Source: Lyophyllum atratum (lineage: Eukaryota; Basidiomycota; Agaricomycetes; Agaricales; Lyophyllaceae). From it: a stretch of 64,000 bases of DNA. Positions 47,216 through 58,940 of this stretch are shown here, piece after piece (position 1 is the first letter of the stretch; every line of letters starts with the position of its first letter). Made by a program: the position numbers and the translations under genes. The stretch covers positions 496,001 to 560,000 of the forward strand of contig JACGCN010000003.1 of the NCBI GenBank assembly GCA_014905825.1, in the 5' to 3' direction. Below the pieces are notes generated by a model. The model saw only the letters and a list, made by a program, of their open reading frames with translations. It did not search any database and had not been told where the DNA came from.

Positions 47216-48111
47216 TCGACCTTCCGCAAATATGGGTTGCTAAGATGTGACGAGATTCTGGGCCGGCGTTGAGTCTGCCACTGTGTTTGCCTTGCTTGCG
47301 CTGCTCCATCGATTCACGTCACGACTACTTCCAACTTCTCGTGCAGTTGAGTCAATCCCTTCCCTCGGTGTTACAGATTGTACCCGGCGCGACCGTGACA
47401 GCTTGATCTAACGGGATCCGACAATCACAGCATATTTGTATTCCGGGGAAGGTGGAAGCTTGGGTAGTTAAATCATCTAATAACTATAAAATCCTTTGAG
47501 GTATGTCCTGAGGTTTTCATACAACGTGTATGAAAACCTCAGGAAAATGACTGACTGGAAGGTCAACCGGACAACAGGAGTGGGATCGCAGGACGTCTTA
47601 CTTGGGGAAAATCCTACGCAAGTAATACTACTACATCTCACATGCCAGCCTCTAGCACCCCGGTCAAGCCACCTGGCGTCTATCTAATTTGGAACAGCGT
47701 CTATGGCGTTGCCTCCAACTCAACAACGATGACACTATTACTCGTGCAGCAAGAGACGATAAATCTACAGACTACAGCACAGCACGTATGTTTCCAGCCC
47801 CAGGAGATTATGTCGACATCGTCAATGATATTGACTCTATCTTTCAAAAGTGAAGGAGCCCTACCATCATAATTTTTTGACCATGAGAAAGATGCATGAC
47901 TAGATAATTCTTCTGTTAATTGTACCGATGCACACCCAGACTCTCCAAGCCTACTGTTATGACAATCCGAGGCCGCGCCCTTCTGCAAGCTCCGACTTTC
48001 ATCGGTACTAATCTCATTCCCTTTGTCCGTATGACTTTGAGCTTACAGAAATATCGTATTCTTATGCGTCCTCTCTATGATTAGAGATGAGACCAATCAG
48101 GCCCCATGGGC
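47216..48111. other. Intergenic; carries a perfect hairpin
   Basis: No gene is supported. A perfect inverted repeat sits at 47507-47543. Open frames at 47642-47872 and 47701-47988 have no recognisable features. Confidence 0.4.
47507..47543. repeat. Perfect 17-bp inverted repeat, 3-nt loop
   Basis: CCTGAGGTTTTCATACA, then ACG, then its exact complement TGTATGAAAACCTCAGG. The stem has no mismatch. It is 570 bp beyond the ADE1 3' end. Confidence 0.9.
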
Positions 48112-49229
48112 TTACTTCATCAAAAGGTCAACAGCCTCCGTATATCGTTCGCGAGTCCCATTCACCACAGACTGCGCGATGAGCCAACCTTCCCCGGCGT
48201 GCCCCTCAGGACCACTTTCCAGCCCTTTCTGGAAGCCCTGCCCAACCAACCAATCCCGCACATATTGCTTGTCGAAGCTCGGCTGTGGCCCCCCAGGAGC
48301 ATACGACGAGAGCGGCCAGTATCGGGAAGAGTCTGGGGTCAGGAGCTCGTCGATCAGGATGAGGCTCTTCTCCCCCGATGGCGATGTTACGAGGCCGAAT
48401 TCGAACTTGGTGTCAGCAAGGATGACGCCGCGCGTACGCGCGTAGTCTGCAGCGGTCTTGTACAGCTGAAGAGCTGCAGTAGAGATTTGTTCGTAGAGCT
48501 CTTCGCCGACCAACTTGGCGGCTGGAGTTAGACATGGTCATTTCGCGTGGAACAATCTTGAGATGGATGATATGGAAGTATACCTTGTTCTGGGGAGATG
48601 TTCTCATCATGCGCGCCTTGTTCGGCCTTCGTTGACGGGGTGAAAATCGGTTCGGGAAACTGTTGTGATTCTACGAGGCCAGCAGCGAGTGAGACACCGT
48701 GTACGGTTCCAGATTTCTTATATTCTGCCCATGCGGAGCCTAAGGATAGCCTGGTCACCGAAAGATGAATATGTTCGCTTGAATTTCTGCGCACCAGAGA
48801 GGTAGCCCCTCACGATCGCCTCAAGCGGGACCACTTCAGCTTTCCTCACGAGCATGGCCCGACCAGCCAGCTGGTCCCTATATTGCCGCACCTCCTCGGG
48901 CATTTCGTCGATATTCGCCGTAACGAAGTGGTTCGGGATGACATGTTTCAACTTCTCGAACCAGAAGAGCGATAGCTGGGTGAGGAGCTTCCCCTTGTCT
49001 GGGATACCCTACTTTCGTCCAGCGGGAATGTGCGCACAAGATGTCAAGAGCGAGTTTAAATCCAAGGATTGGCGATGCGCACATTCTTCAGGATGACATC
49101 GTAGGCCGATATCCTATCGGTCGCGACGAAGAGAAGGTGTTCCGGTGAGGACGTCGCGTATACATCCCTGACCTTGCCCTGCGAGAGCAAGGTCAAGGCC
49201 GGAAGAGCTGTGGTTGTCAAGGCAGACAT
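48112..49229 (-). CDS. ADE1: SAICAR synthetase (phosphoribosylaminoimidazole-succinocarboxamide synthase)
   Basis: This enzyme joins aspartate to CAIR in de novo purine synthesis, an ATP-dependent cytosolic step. Four exons: 1 (49229-49083) encodes LLSQGKVRDVYATSS..FVATDRISAYDVILKN; 2 (49008-48795) GIPDKGKLLTQLSLFWFEKL..VIPNHFVT..RAMLVRKAEVVPLEAIVRGYLSG; 3 (about 48741-48590) SAWAEYKKSGTVHG..EPIFTPSTKAEQGAHDENIS; 4 (about 48525-48112) GVILADTKFEFGL..LILIDELLTPDSSRYWP. These are the classic SAICAR synthetase signatures, including GKVRDVY and the ADTKFEFG..DEvLTPDSSR region. Exons 1 and 2 join exactly at KN-GIP only if the 74-nt intron 49082-49009 is removed. Length is about that of the yeast protein (306 residues). 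Confidence 0.95.
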
Positions 49230-49720
49230 TATGTATAATTTATGGGATAGGTCCTGATAGCTCGCGCTGAGGGTTCGCGCTTATGACTGGGTCAGGAACG
49301 TGCAATCGATCATCTAAAAAAGAATTTTAGGATCTTCGGCTGAATGTGGGCAATCTAATCTAATCTCATGGAAGATTAGATGGTGAATTCCGGAGGATTA
49401 GTCAGGAATCATAGCCTCTCTCGTCTCAGAACCTCTCAGAACTCATTGGCGCTTGTAACCACCAACAACGGTTGCTAATACAAGAGCTTCGTCAAATATT
49501 ATCACAAGGTACATAGCCTAGGCCTGAAGTCATCGCACCGTCCTGTCTACGGAAGGAGGAAACGAGTCCGGGTGGTCATACAGGGATGAGGGAGGGGGGA
49601 TGGGTGAGGGTGACGGCGATTTCTAGTGAATAAATAAGTAAGGTCCGTCAAGTCCAAGATCGATGATGTCTGCGAGAGATATCCGACTGCTACTCGTGTT
49701 ACACAGCATCCTCACACTTC
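49230..49720. other. Intergenic between ADE1 and the Bud6-domain gene
   Basis: This contains the ADE1 promoter region (repeated TCTAATC/GGATTAG words at 49340-49410). No gene is supported. The TGACTGGG and TGACTC-like boxes near 49285 are too short to interpret. Confidence 0.35.
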
Positions 49721-50375
49721 TCACCGCGTGTCAAATGGTACTCGCCCTCCAGCCGCTCGCCAAGCTTCTTGACGTGCCTGAAGTCCCCGCAATAGTTTGT
49801 ACAGCACTTGCTTGACCTGTGGGATATAGTTCTCAAGGACCTCTGGGGAGGGGTCCTCGCCGAGACACTGCTCCAGTGGGACGCGTAATTCTCCAGGAAT
49901 AGAGTGGATGTCGCTGTGAGTCAGGTCGGCATGTTAATCCGTGTTTTGCGGGGTCCAATATAAGTGCCTCACCTCAGGTCGATCTGGTGATATGCAAACG
50001 CGCGAATCGTGGTGTTGAAGTCAGTGCCGATCTGCACATAGGCATCGCTGACTTGTACCTCGGTCGCTTGACCTAGGCTCCATTGCTTCAGAAGGTCCTG
50101 GAGGCGCTTGGTCGAGAGGAGGAGATTACGGACACTGCCTGGGACATCGCCTTGGTTTTTCTGCGTGCAGATAGAGATAATGGGGCGTTGAGTGACTGGT
50201 GATAGGGTTTGCATGGGACAGGATGGGCTTTCGGAGGGGGCGCTTTCCGCAATGACGCGATGGGAGGGGAAGATAAAGTAACGACAGTATCCGAATAACT
50301 CACTGATGTGGGTGTCTGCGATCCAGTGATGTTGCTGTAGCTACTTGAAGCAGATGAACGAGAATAGGAAGACAT
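49721..50375 (-). CDS. Stand-alone Aip3/Bud6 N-terminal domain protein
   Basis: Three exons (50375-50304, 50160-49973, 49913-49721) give 150 residues. After a Ser-rich start (MSSYSRSSASSSYS), the whole protein is one domain: DVPGSVRNLLLSTKRLQDLL, WSLGQATEVQVSDAYVQIGTDF, FAYHQIDLSDIHSIPGELR, then QCLGEDPSPEVLENYIPQVKQ and VLYKLLRGLQARQEAWR. This is the N-terminal domain of Bud6/Aip3, which in yeast helps target the actin nucleation partner of formins to polarity sites. The C-terminal actin- and formin-binding half of Bud6 is absent; the frame stops at 49721 and a following splice would stop within a few codons. The choice of acceptor at 50161 is dictated by frame and a CAG. Function as a separate subunit is inferred. 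Confidence 0.75.
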
Positions 50376-51447
50376 GGCCGGATCGAATGCTGTGTAGATG
50401 GCGACCAGACGTGTTTGGGTTTCAATCCTATTTTCCAAGTGATAATTAATTCCGAGGGAGCAAGGGACGGTGGGGTGACAACTGAGGCGTGGAGTTTGGG
50501 AATGGAAACTTGAGGAGATATGTTTTGCACAAGAGATGCTGAAATTTTGAGTGAGACATGGGCTGTGAAGAGACGTCTCTTTATATGGGAGATGGTAGTC
50601 GTGGATAGGTTACAGGCATCGTTGATGATGAAGAAACAAGCTAGAAACCTCATACATCGCCTCACATTGCAGACGCGAATGATAGCATCGCTGGCTGGTA
50701 CATGACGAAGGCAGATTGGAGACTCTGGAGGACAGAGGGATCACGGAAGCAATGCATATAGCCCTTTTGGTGGGTCAGATCACTCTTCACTGTTAGTATC
50801 ATTGTTTAGAATCCATGATGTTGGGTTCCTTGTTAGGATCAGCACCCCTGGGCAGATCGGCAGGAGATACGTTGCGACCTGTTGCGACCAGAGAAGCTGA
50901 AACCCCGTACTTCTGTGTCGACCAGGGCCTGCCATACTTAGGTCCCGAAGGTACTACAACAGCGATTGTTACTCCTGTTCGAATTAGAAAATAGGTGGAT
51001 TGATGACTGGGACGCTTGTGACACTACTTGAAGGACAATCCGACGAATGACGGATGCAAAACGGCGTAGGCGGAGCACCAGACAATCTTCGAGCGTTTGT
51101 CGGAATGTTTGCTTCCGTACCTCACTTGAGGTACTGATTGATCAAACTGGCCTCGTCGCGGCTAAGTAGGACAATCGACAGGTCCTCAGATCGACGTGGA
51201 CGTGGTGATAAAAGTCAATTTCTTGTCTTGAGAGACAGAAAGATGGGTAACGGAACAACAACTTCAATCGCAGCATGCTCCAACCTAGTAGGCGACACTG
51301 ATGTGCAAACGAAGTATATTCACACTACGGTCCTAAGTATTATCAAGTGATCAATAGGCACGAAGCCCTGAATAGATCGCAATGTTGTCAAAACTCAACC
51401 ATGATTCCACCAGACAAAGACAACGACTCACAAAACAGATGCCTACC
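50376..51447. other. Intergenic, no supported gene
   Basis: Short frames only. The left part is the promoter of the Bud6-domain gene and the right part the 3' flank of the VPS9 gene. Confidence 0.4.
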
Positions 51448-54400
51448 CTACTCATCAAATCCCTTGACAGCCCTGATGTCCTCAACCAAGCGACGATAAT
51501 CTCTCAAGAGCTCTCCTATCTCTGAGAGCCTGAGATCTCCTGCGTCACACTCCACAAATCGTTGGATCGGAGGTTTGAAATGGAGTGTAGGTGTCTCTGG
51601 CGACTGGGGTCTTGAGGATGCGGGAGTCTCGGACTGTGGCTGCGTCGACGGAGGAACAAGGGTATCATTCTGAGACTGAGAGGCAGCGGCCTAGCAAACA
51701 GTTTGATGAGCATGGCAGCAATAAATCACTTATATGGCTCCGTACCTTCAAACCCGCGAGACTTGACATGTGAGCCAGCCGATCCGTCAAGCTCTTACGA
51801 GCCCGCGATCCCAACTTGTCCTTCTTCCCCTTGCTACTCATCATACTCTCGAAGCTCCTGATGCTCCTCGCATCCTCAATGGCATTCAGATCATGATTGC
51901 CCCCCTCCAGACCCCCATTTTCGCCTTCGCCATCTTCATCCTCGGTGCCCGTCTCCGCTTCGCTATCATCCTCCATCCCACTCTCCTCGTCGTCACCTTT
52001 ATCGCCATGTGCAGACTTGACGGACGAAGGCCGCGAAACCGCTACTAGCTGCTGCCCAGTCTCCTCCCCAGATCCAGGTTTCGGCGTTCCACGGTTAAGA
52101 GGCAGTGCCGCCGTGATGCTCCGTATCGAGAAACCATTCTCCCGCCTGAGCAGCCCAAACCCGGGCTTGGCCGCGTTCCACGGCGCAGCGCTCTGCACAC
52201 CATCAACCGGTGGGGTGAGTGGCGCGACGGCCGCTGTGGTGGGCAGCAGGGACCGCAGCATGCCGAAGGACGAGTCAACGACGCCTGTGATGACTTTGTT
52301 CGCCTGCTCAACACGGTCGCGGAGGCTGCCTGGGACGCCGTCGACAGAGGCCAATGGAGTCGAGGCTACGGCCGGGCTCCGGTTGAGTGGGATAGGTGTC
52401 AGATCGGCCGCACTGTTCGAAGAAAGTAAGAGGTTGCGCTAAGGCCAAGACGAAAAATGAGTTACCTAAGCACCTTGTCGCTATCGCCCAGACCGAGGGC
52501 CGCGAGGTCAACGTTCTCAAGGAATTCAGCGACAGCCATCAGGTTGATGAGACAGTAGCTCTCCTCCCCGCCCACCGACTGATTCCGATATCTTTGGGTA
52601 TACAGGAGACTCGAAACTAGATGCGGAGGGTTTGCCTTGACAACAGCGAAGATTATCATGGGGAGTAGTACGTCCCCTGATACCGGCGTCGCCTCTGATG
52701 GCGGTGACACAGTCGATAGCACAGGTGAGGCCGGCGGTATGGGTGACGAAGATTCTGCAGACTCGGGGTCTGGCTGATGCTCGACGATGGTGGGTATGGG
52801 GGAAGAATAACGCGCGGAAGCGTGGGGCGTCGCAAGGTCAAGATCATCATTGTTCTGCGGGGTAACCTCAACGACCGTTGATATTGAGTCTTCGACGCCG
52901 TTTGGAGTGTCCGTGGACCTGGGCGACGTCATGGGCATCAAGATGCGCAGTGTCCCGTCAGGCTCTCGAGGAGGAGCTTCGGCCTTACCCCGCATCAGCT
53001 TCGCTGCTTTGGCTTTTTGTGCTTTCGACTCCTCCTCCGACATAAGGCGAATGGGTGGAAGATGGGAGAGGCCATCTGGATATCCGGCGGAATCTTAGTG
53101 CCGTACGGATGAAACGAATGAAGATGAGGTTGTTCACCAACTACGAGTTTGTGAGCTTGTACGAGCACAGCGGCCTTGTCCCCTGGACTTCGGCACAACT
53201 CCAACTGAGAAAGTGCTGATGAAAAGTGCATGTTAGTAATGTGCCTGTTGATGATTGAAAAGACGTACTTTCGCCGCAAGCTTTGACCACAAGATCCAAC
53301 TCTGGGCCACCATTCTCGACATTGATATCAAGGTGCTCCAGCCCCAAATCGAGCATATTCAGAGCAGCGACGCGACTGGACAAAGCTTCGTCGTGAGACG
53401 AATCGTCAGATGTGGGTTGCATGTATAACCTAACGAAGACGCATCAGCCAAAATGGTTGTATGTCAAGGCTGGACACACCCACCGGTCATAGAACAAAGA
53501 GCATACTGTCTGCTCAACAACGTCTATAACCTGCTTGATCTTCGTTTCGTTGTCGATCTTCTCCTTCACCCTCTGCTCATCCTTCAGCCCCTCGGTCTTC
53601 TCCCCTTCCTCAGCATGCTCATTCTCCTTCCTCATTCGGCCCAGGAACGACCCCTCCCAAACCCTCAGTTCTTGTTCCAAGGCCAAATAAAAGTCCTGCA
53701 TTCTGCCCGCTGTACTCTCCGGTCCCTCCTCCACCCACGTCACAACATATGGACCTCTGCCCTCCTTCGCTGTCTTCTCCCGCACGCCGCGTCCGAGAAG
53801 CACCGAAGAGGATGGCGATGTGGATTTCTCCTTAACGAAGGGATACCACTCTGCAGTGAACTCGTGCACGCGCTCCGCAACCCAGGGCGGCAGGCCCGGG
53901 CCCGCCTCGAGCGCATCCTTCACCTCACGTCGCAAGGCTTTGTTCATTTCCTTCCCGACGTCCTTGCGCACGATCTTTCGGGAGATCGTGAAGGCGGAGA
54001 CATCGACTATGGGCTCTGACTGGGTATGCATGGGGTCGAGAGAGCGCAAGGACGCAGTGGGAGAAGCGGGAGCGGATGTGAGCGGCTTAGGCTGATGTAT
54101 GGTGCTATTGCTTCCGCTGCCCCCGAAAAGGGACGCGAAGGGGTTACTGATGCGCGAGGTCGTGGAGGTCGTGCTAGATGTGGAACCGGTACGGTTGGCA
54201 GGTCGGGGCGGCAGGGGTGGCTTGTTTAGCTGCGACGATTGGGTGCGAGGAGGTAAGGGGAGAGCGGGACTATGCGAAGGTACGACGAACGTCGGATATG
54301 ACACTGACGACGAAGATGAGGATGGTATGATTGGGAGATCGGGTAGTACTGCCAATGCAGATGGACGGTTTGATGGGACCAGAAGTTCTTGGAAAATCTT

Positions 54401-55139
54401 CGAGGATGGGTGGATAGTTGAGCGGAATGTTAACGTGTTGCTGAACACAAGATTAGTTGAGAACGTCGGAGTGCTCGCAAGTTAGGCACGTACTCGTCCA
54501 GTATCCCTCGTAGACCCGACATTGTGACGATAGGTGCGTTCTTACGCGAAGGTCCATCGCAGAGAACGATGTGATCCTTCACAAAGTCCGGAGTCAATTT
54601 ATCGTGGCTGGACGATTGTTCGAGGGGCAAAAGCAACGTGGACTAAATCTCATGAAGCTTTCTTTTAGCCATTTATACGGGGGATATTTTTGTAGACACA
54701 CCTTGCCGGACGTCACAGCTGCCCAAACATCTGTCCAGTCGGCGTCGTGATGGTCACTCTCATACACCAACTTCTCCAGGATAGCCCATCCTACACTACC
54801 GATGTCCAATCCCATATTTTGGGCAGCCGCCTTGAGATTTACAAGCTGCAGTTTACTGGTGGCATCCCCATGTTGTTGTGGTGAAGACGGATGGACGGTC
54901 GTTCCTGTTGTGGCAGCCGTTGGAGAAACACGTTGCTTAGGCGTGTATGGAACGTAACGTGGACTGGCGGTTAAAGGGCTAGCTCCGTGCTCGTTCAGAG
55001 ACGACGAAGAGTGGTTTGGAGAGAGCAAAGGATGCGCGGATAGAGAATCATTGGATTGTACGGGTTGTAGACGAGATCCCTGTGTGCGGCCGATGGAAGT
55101 CGCGGGGAATAGATGATCGCGGTCACCCTTGGACGCCAT
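51448..55139 (-). CDS. Large VPS9-domain protein, probable Rab5 guanine-nucleotide exchange factor
   Basis: VPS9 domains activate Rab5-type GTPases on endosomes. From the ATG at 55139 come a Ser/Pro-rich N-terminus, a conserved helical block (NLKAAAQNMGLDIGSVGWAI, then ESDHHDADWTDVWAAV), a short exon (KLTPDFVKDHIVLCDGPSRKNAPIVT), then a long exon with Pro-rich PPLPPRPA and helix-rich RKIVRKDVGKEM and FYLALEQELRVWE. The VPS9 core follows in the exons 53300-52460: LCRSPGDKAAVLVQAH, DVLLPMIIFAVVKANPPHL, then GGEESYCLINLMAVAEFLENV. The Asp and Pro of DVLLP and the Tyr of YCLIN are the residues expected in the Rab-binding groove. The C-terminal third is disordered with an acidic run (MEDDSEAETGTEDEDGEGE). 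The last exon ends RLVEDIRAVKGFDE at 51448. Several introns, some exon ends approximate. Confidence 0.85.
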
Positions 55140-55583
55140 GAAACTTGGTTCGAATTAGAGAGCTTTCCACGTCGCGCGTATTCAAATTCCTTTGGAGAAG
55201 CCTGTTACGAGCTCAAGTCTTTGACAATGGTGCAATAAAATTGAGTTACTCACCAGTAAAAGTAGCAGGTGACGGTGTCCTGTTGGTGACGAACAAGATT
55301 CAAAATATGGTCTAGTAGTCTCAAACCTCACGACTCAGGGTAATCAGCGAGCAGCCTGAACGGTGTCGGTTGGTGTCTCGAATAGAACGGAACAGGGTTG
55401 TATAGAACCCTGGTCGCCGTCCTAAGTCGTCCGATCTACGAATGCCAGGAAGAGAACCTGTATATTGGATAATGGGGCGTGTCCAAGCTATACGTGCAGT
55501 TGTGGTCGGTGACCAAGACGTTTCTGATGGACGAGCGGACAACTCCGATGTGCAGCTCCCTATGTTTCTCTTCACCCACCACA
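55140..55583. other. Divergent promoter region
   Basis: About 440 bp lie between the VPS9-domain gene (minus) and the next gene (plus). No other feature is supported. Confidence 0.4.
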
Positions 55584-56602
55584 ATGGCCTACATGTTCAT
55601 TAACCCTGAATCTCCGAGTCCACTGGGGACGCGTATTCCTGCACTCAAATGGGAAGGGGAAAATGGCTTCACGTCCCTAGTATATCCTGGACCCGATTCG
55701 ACAGAAGCTGAAACGGAACAGGCTGCCCAGGCTGAGCCAACTCAAGCCGCGCTAGACATCCACCGCACCGCGCAATACACTCTGACACAAAAGGACCGGC
55801 CCATACCAACGTAAGTCCTCACACTCCGGCGCCACGTCCAGATATGAAGCTGCAACCGTCAGCCTCGAGCAGATGGAGGAGGAGCTGAAACCGGACACTA
55901 CGTCCACACTGAAACAGCGGATTGCGGAGTTGCAGAAGCAGCACTTGTCCGATCTGCAAAGGCTGTACGCATGGCACGCCGAAGAATACCTTGACCAGGC
56001 CCTGGATCGATACCTCTCGAAGGACGATCTGCAATACTTAGCAGAGGGCGAAGATGACCCCATGCTCAAACAGGGCTACGCTCAGCTCGATGTGAGTTTC
56101 CTTGTTTCAGGGTTGTTTTGCTAGCTACTGAGGACGACGGGGTAGGCGATATACGAGGAAGGACGAAGAAATACAGAACAGCAGATGCAATGGGAGGACG
56201 ACGTAGAGCGCATGCGCTACACGCATATGACCCTCCTCACCGAATTGAACACGAAACTGAAAGAGCAGGAAAAGTTAGACGAGGAGGCGCGAAAACGCCA
56301 AGAAGCTGCGTTCCCGATCAACATCGAGGACTACAACAGCAAATCGAAAGACGTGCAGCTGCGAGTCGCACGTTTTCTGACATTGACCGACAAGGTGCGG
56401 CAGGAGAAGATGCTCAGTGAATTTGGGTGGGCGTGGAGGCAGGTCAAACCACTGCAAGAGATATTTGGAAAAAATGTAAGTATCATTCTTGACATAAAGC
56501 GGAGCGAACACCCATTAATTATCATCTCTATCGTAGGACGTATTCAAGAGTGATATCCTTGTATCGCTCATGGAGGTCAAGGACCCTCGGAAGCGCTTTT
56601 GA
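55584..56602 (+). CDS. Helical/coiled-coil protein of unknown function
   Basis: Four exons (55584-55810, 55863-56091, 56146-56475, 56537-56602) give 283 residues with all junctions in phase, which supports the model. The N-terminus looks conserved (MAYMFINPESPSPLGTRIPA). The rest is helical and charged: LEQMEEELKPD, STLKQRIAELQKQHLSDLQR, HAEEYLDQALDRY, TELNTKLKEQEKLDEEARKR, and a last patch FKSDILVSLMEVKDPRKRF. No catalytic domain, signal or membrane segment. For intron 1, a 31-nt alternative (AG at 55841) also fits the frame, but the 52-nt form is more typical. Function unknown. Confidence 0.68.
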
Positions 56603-57269
56603 TTATCAAAAAGGTGCTTTCATATCCTGATTTTACCACCTCCAAGCTCACCCATTATTGCCACCGATAGAGGAACGACATTCTCTTATTGTGTCGGCAA
56701 TGCTATCGTGGAATTATAGAGTCCACGGTCGTCAAAGTCTGATGGTAAGGCGGTGCCGCTTTCACTCGTAGACCACGTCACTCATCCCCAAGGCATATAT
56801 AGTGCTCGACCTCGGATGCTGTACCAGCCTGGAATCTTCAGGGTCCATGCTCCATACGTTATTTATCACTGCGGATCTAGCGACTGCGATATCGGGCCCT
56901 ACGGTCCCCGCCACCTGTGCGATGCTAGGCAATGTTTGGCTCTTGGTTGAAGAGCAGGGCATTGGACTTGTGGAGGCTTGCATCAGGCGTCGCAGTTGCA
57001 GAGGCGGCCAAAGAAATGAGGAAGGTGGAGAAAGCGAAAGCCAAGTTATAAGCTTGACGATCTACTACAGGCTTCAGTGAAAGCTGCGCCAGCAGAATCG
57101 CATTGCTCACCGTCTAGTCAGTTGGTAAAATATACATGACTGTAGCAGGACAGCTTTAGATCAGTTCAGCATCTTCAGGTGAAACTTCGGTGGAAAAGGC
57201 AATAAAGAGCCTTCATTCGTGCTCTTAATCTACCGTGTACCGCGCCTAAAACTCGACCACTCTGAATTT
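56603..57269. other. Intergenic with a weak minus-strand secreted-like ORF
   Basis: A minus frame at 57110-56925 starts with a hydrophobic stretch (LAFAFSTFLISLAASATATP) resembling a signal peptide. A second frame (56983-56762) could be its continuation through a splice. I cannot tie it to a family and do not call it a gene. Confidence 0.25.
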
Positions 57270-58284
57270 TCAGGAATTATTCAAGGATTTTCCGGAGAAG
57301 GCTCCGCTGAACACGTCGAAGTTCCTATTCCCGATTTCGCCCTTGCTGTACACAGCAAAGACAACCTGACGGAACCAGCCCCGGAACTCGTCGTCCAAGA
57401 GTATTGCTCTCATTTCTTCAGCCACGAGCTCAGGTGGGCACATGTATGCACCACAACCCATAGCGCCTGCATCGGATCTCAGTATTCTCCTCGTATGAAT
57501 TGACAAGCGCGTTTAAGCGTACCAAGAACAAGGTCATGTTGATCGTGATGAACAGCCATGCGATAGATCAGTCTGATCTTTCCACGCAAGTCCTCCAGTA
57601 CTGACGGGGCACGGAAAGTAGACTGATCATCTGTGAGGGAATGGTGCCGAGGCGCTGCAACCGTGATGACGGACACCACGCAGCGATCACTGCGCGGTAG
57701 CTCTGCACAACCGTTGTCTAGATCGTCCTTGAATACGACGATGCCTGGAGAGAAGATACCGGCAACAGAGCCTGGCCCGGTGTTCGGCCATGGGTAGTAT
57801 ACTGGTTTGAGGGTAGCATAGAGAGTCGAAGAATAACAAAGGGCTTCTTCCTAGCTCAGTTTTTATAGATCTTGCCGAAAGAGTAAATACGTAAGAAGCC
57901 TACCTGGGTTTTTGAAAGAGAGAATACCCATCCGCCGCCTGGCGCTTCATCGCTGGCTAGATTCAGGACTGCGGTCTTGCCATTAGCTTCTGGCAGTTTT
58001 CGAATGATATCCCGTGCTGCGGTGAAAGAGTCGGAGTTGACTACTTCAATGTTAGTGGGAGGGAAATTGGGACACCCAGAAGCATCCATTGGCGGCAGCT
58101 GATCTAGCAAAAGGAACGACGAGTCGAGAGTTGCTCCCTCGGCTGCATGGTCTCGGACGATGGCTTCGGAGCGCGACATAGTATCTTGCGCTATTGCTTT
58201 TCTCTGAGCCAGGCCTGGCGGAGACCGGGGAGTAGACATGGCATACCCAAGGACGTCCTTGATTGCACCATACACTAGGCTCAT
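57270..58284 (-). CDS. Microbial-type PARG domain protein (DUF2263/TIGR02452)
   Basis: These proteins share a macro-domain-like fold with poly(ADP-ribose) glycohydrolases and are thought to remove ADP-ribose. The start region is RKAIAQDTMSRSEAIVRDH. Then come IEVVNSDSFTAARDI and the signature stretch AVLNLASDEAPGGGW, where the usual NxASxxxPGGG is altered to LASDEAPGGG. Intron 1 (about 57904-57851) joins SLSKTQ to EEALCYSSTLYATL, recreating the family's EEALC motif. The rest reads YYPWPNTGPGSVAGIFSPGIVVFKDD (57640-57830), VSVITVAAPRH, KIRLIYRMAVHH and, after a second intron, GAMGCGAYMCPPELVAEEM ending WFRQVVFAVYSK. GGG, the EE pair and the CGAY loop are present, so catalytic competence is plausible. 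Cellular role unknown. Confidence 0.85.
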
Positions 58285-58940
58285 GATAGTAGCTTCGGGA
58301 ACTCGGCGAGGGCCAACGGCGTCGGAAGTTGCACGTAGATGTAAGTGTTACTCGGTGGCTTATATATATAGCTTTAGTGCACTCGGCCAGAAGACCAGAT
58401 ACAGACAGAGAGAGAGAGGACGGGCGAAGAGAGCGTGGGCGGGGAGGGAGGAGCGGGGAGGAACTCCGACCGCCTGATGATCCCGATTGACTATGTGCAA
58501 GTCACGGCCCGTTCAGAGATTCTTCTCTCCCTTCGAGAATCGAGCCTCTCATACAAATGCTTGATATCTACATGATAAAGCTCTCGAAGATTTTCCTCTT
58601 GGATCTAAGCATATCCACGTCGTCGCTCGTACCAAGGGCCTTGGATGGCAAAGCAGCATTCTCATCGTTCTCCTTTTCTTTTTCAGCCAAATTCATACAT
58701 ACTTAGCTCCGCTACAGACGCTACTTTGTATATATGGGCCTATATCTAATAGCCAAACTTCACGCTAGATGCAGTTTGTCGTCCAATTGACTGTTTATTG
58801 GTGGGCGTAATACCTTATGATATCGTCTCTGGGCCTGGGTCCGTTTATAGTTCCTGTGGGGTGGCTCGAACGAATAAAGATTTGTTGAAATGATCACGCA
58901 CCTGCACGGCACTACGCGATATATCTCGAGATGAATTGAT
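58285..58940. other. Intergenic between the PARG gene and the P450 gene
   Basis: This holds the PARG promoter with a purine-rich run (58405-58470) and a TATATATA tract (58360-58370), and the P450 3' flank. A short continuation of the P450 cannot be excluded, because its C-terminus looks a little short. Confidence 0.4.

Noticed and set aside
55811..55841. 31-nt intron in the coiled-coil gene
   Set aside because: It fits the frame, but is shorter than normal fungal introns; a 52-nt intron ending at 55862 also fits and is preferred.
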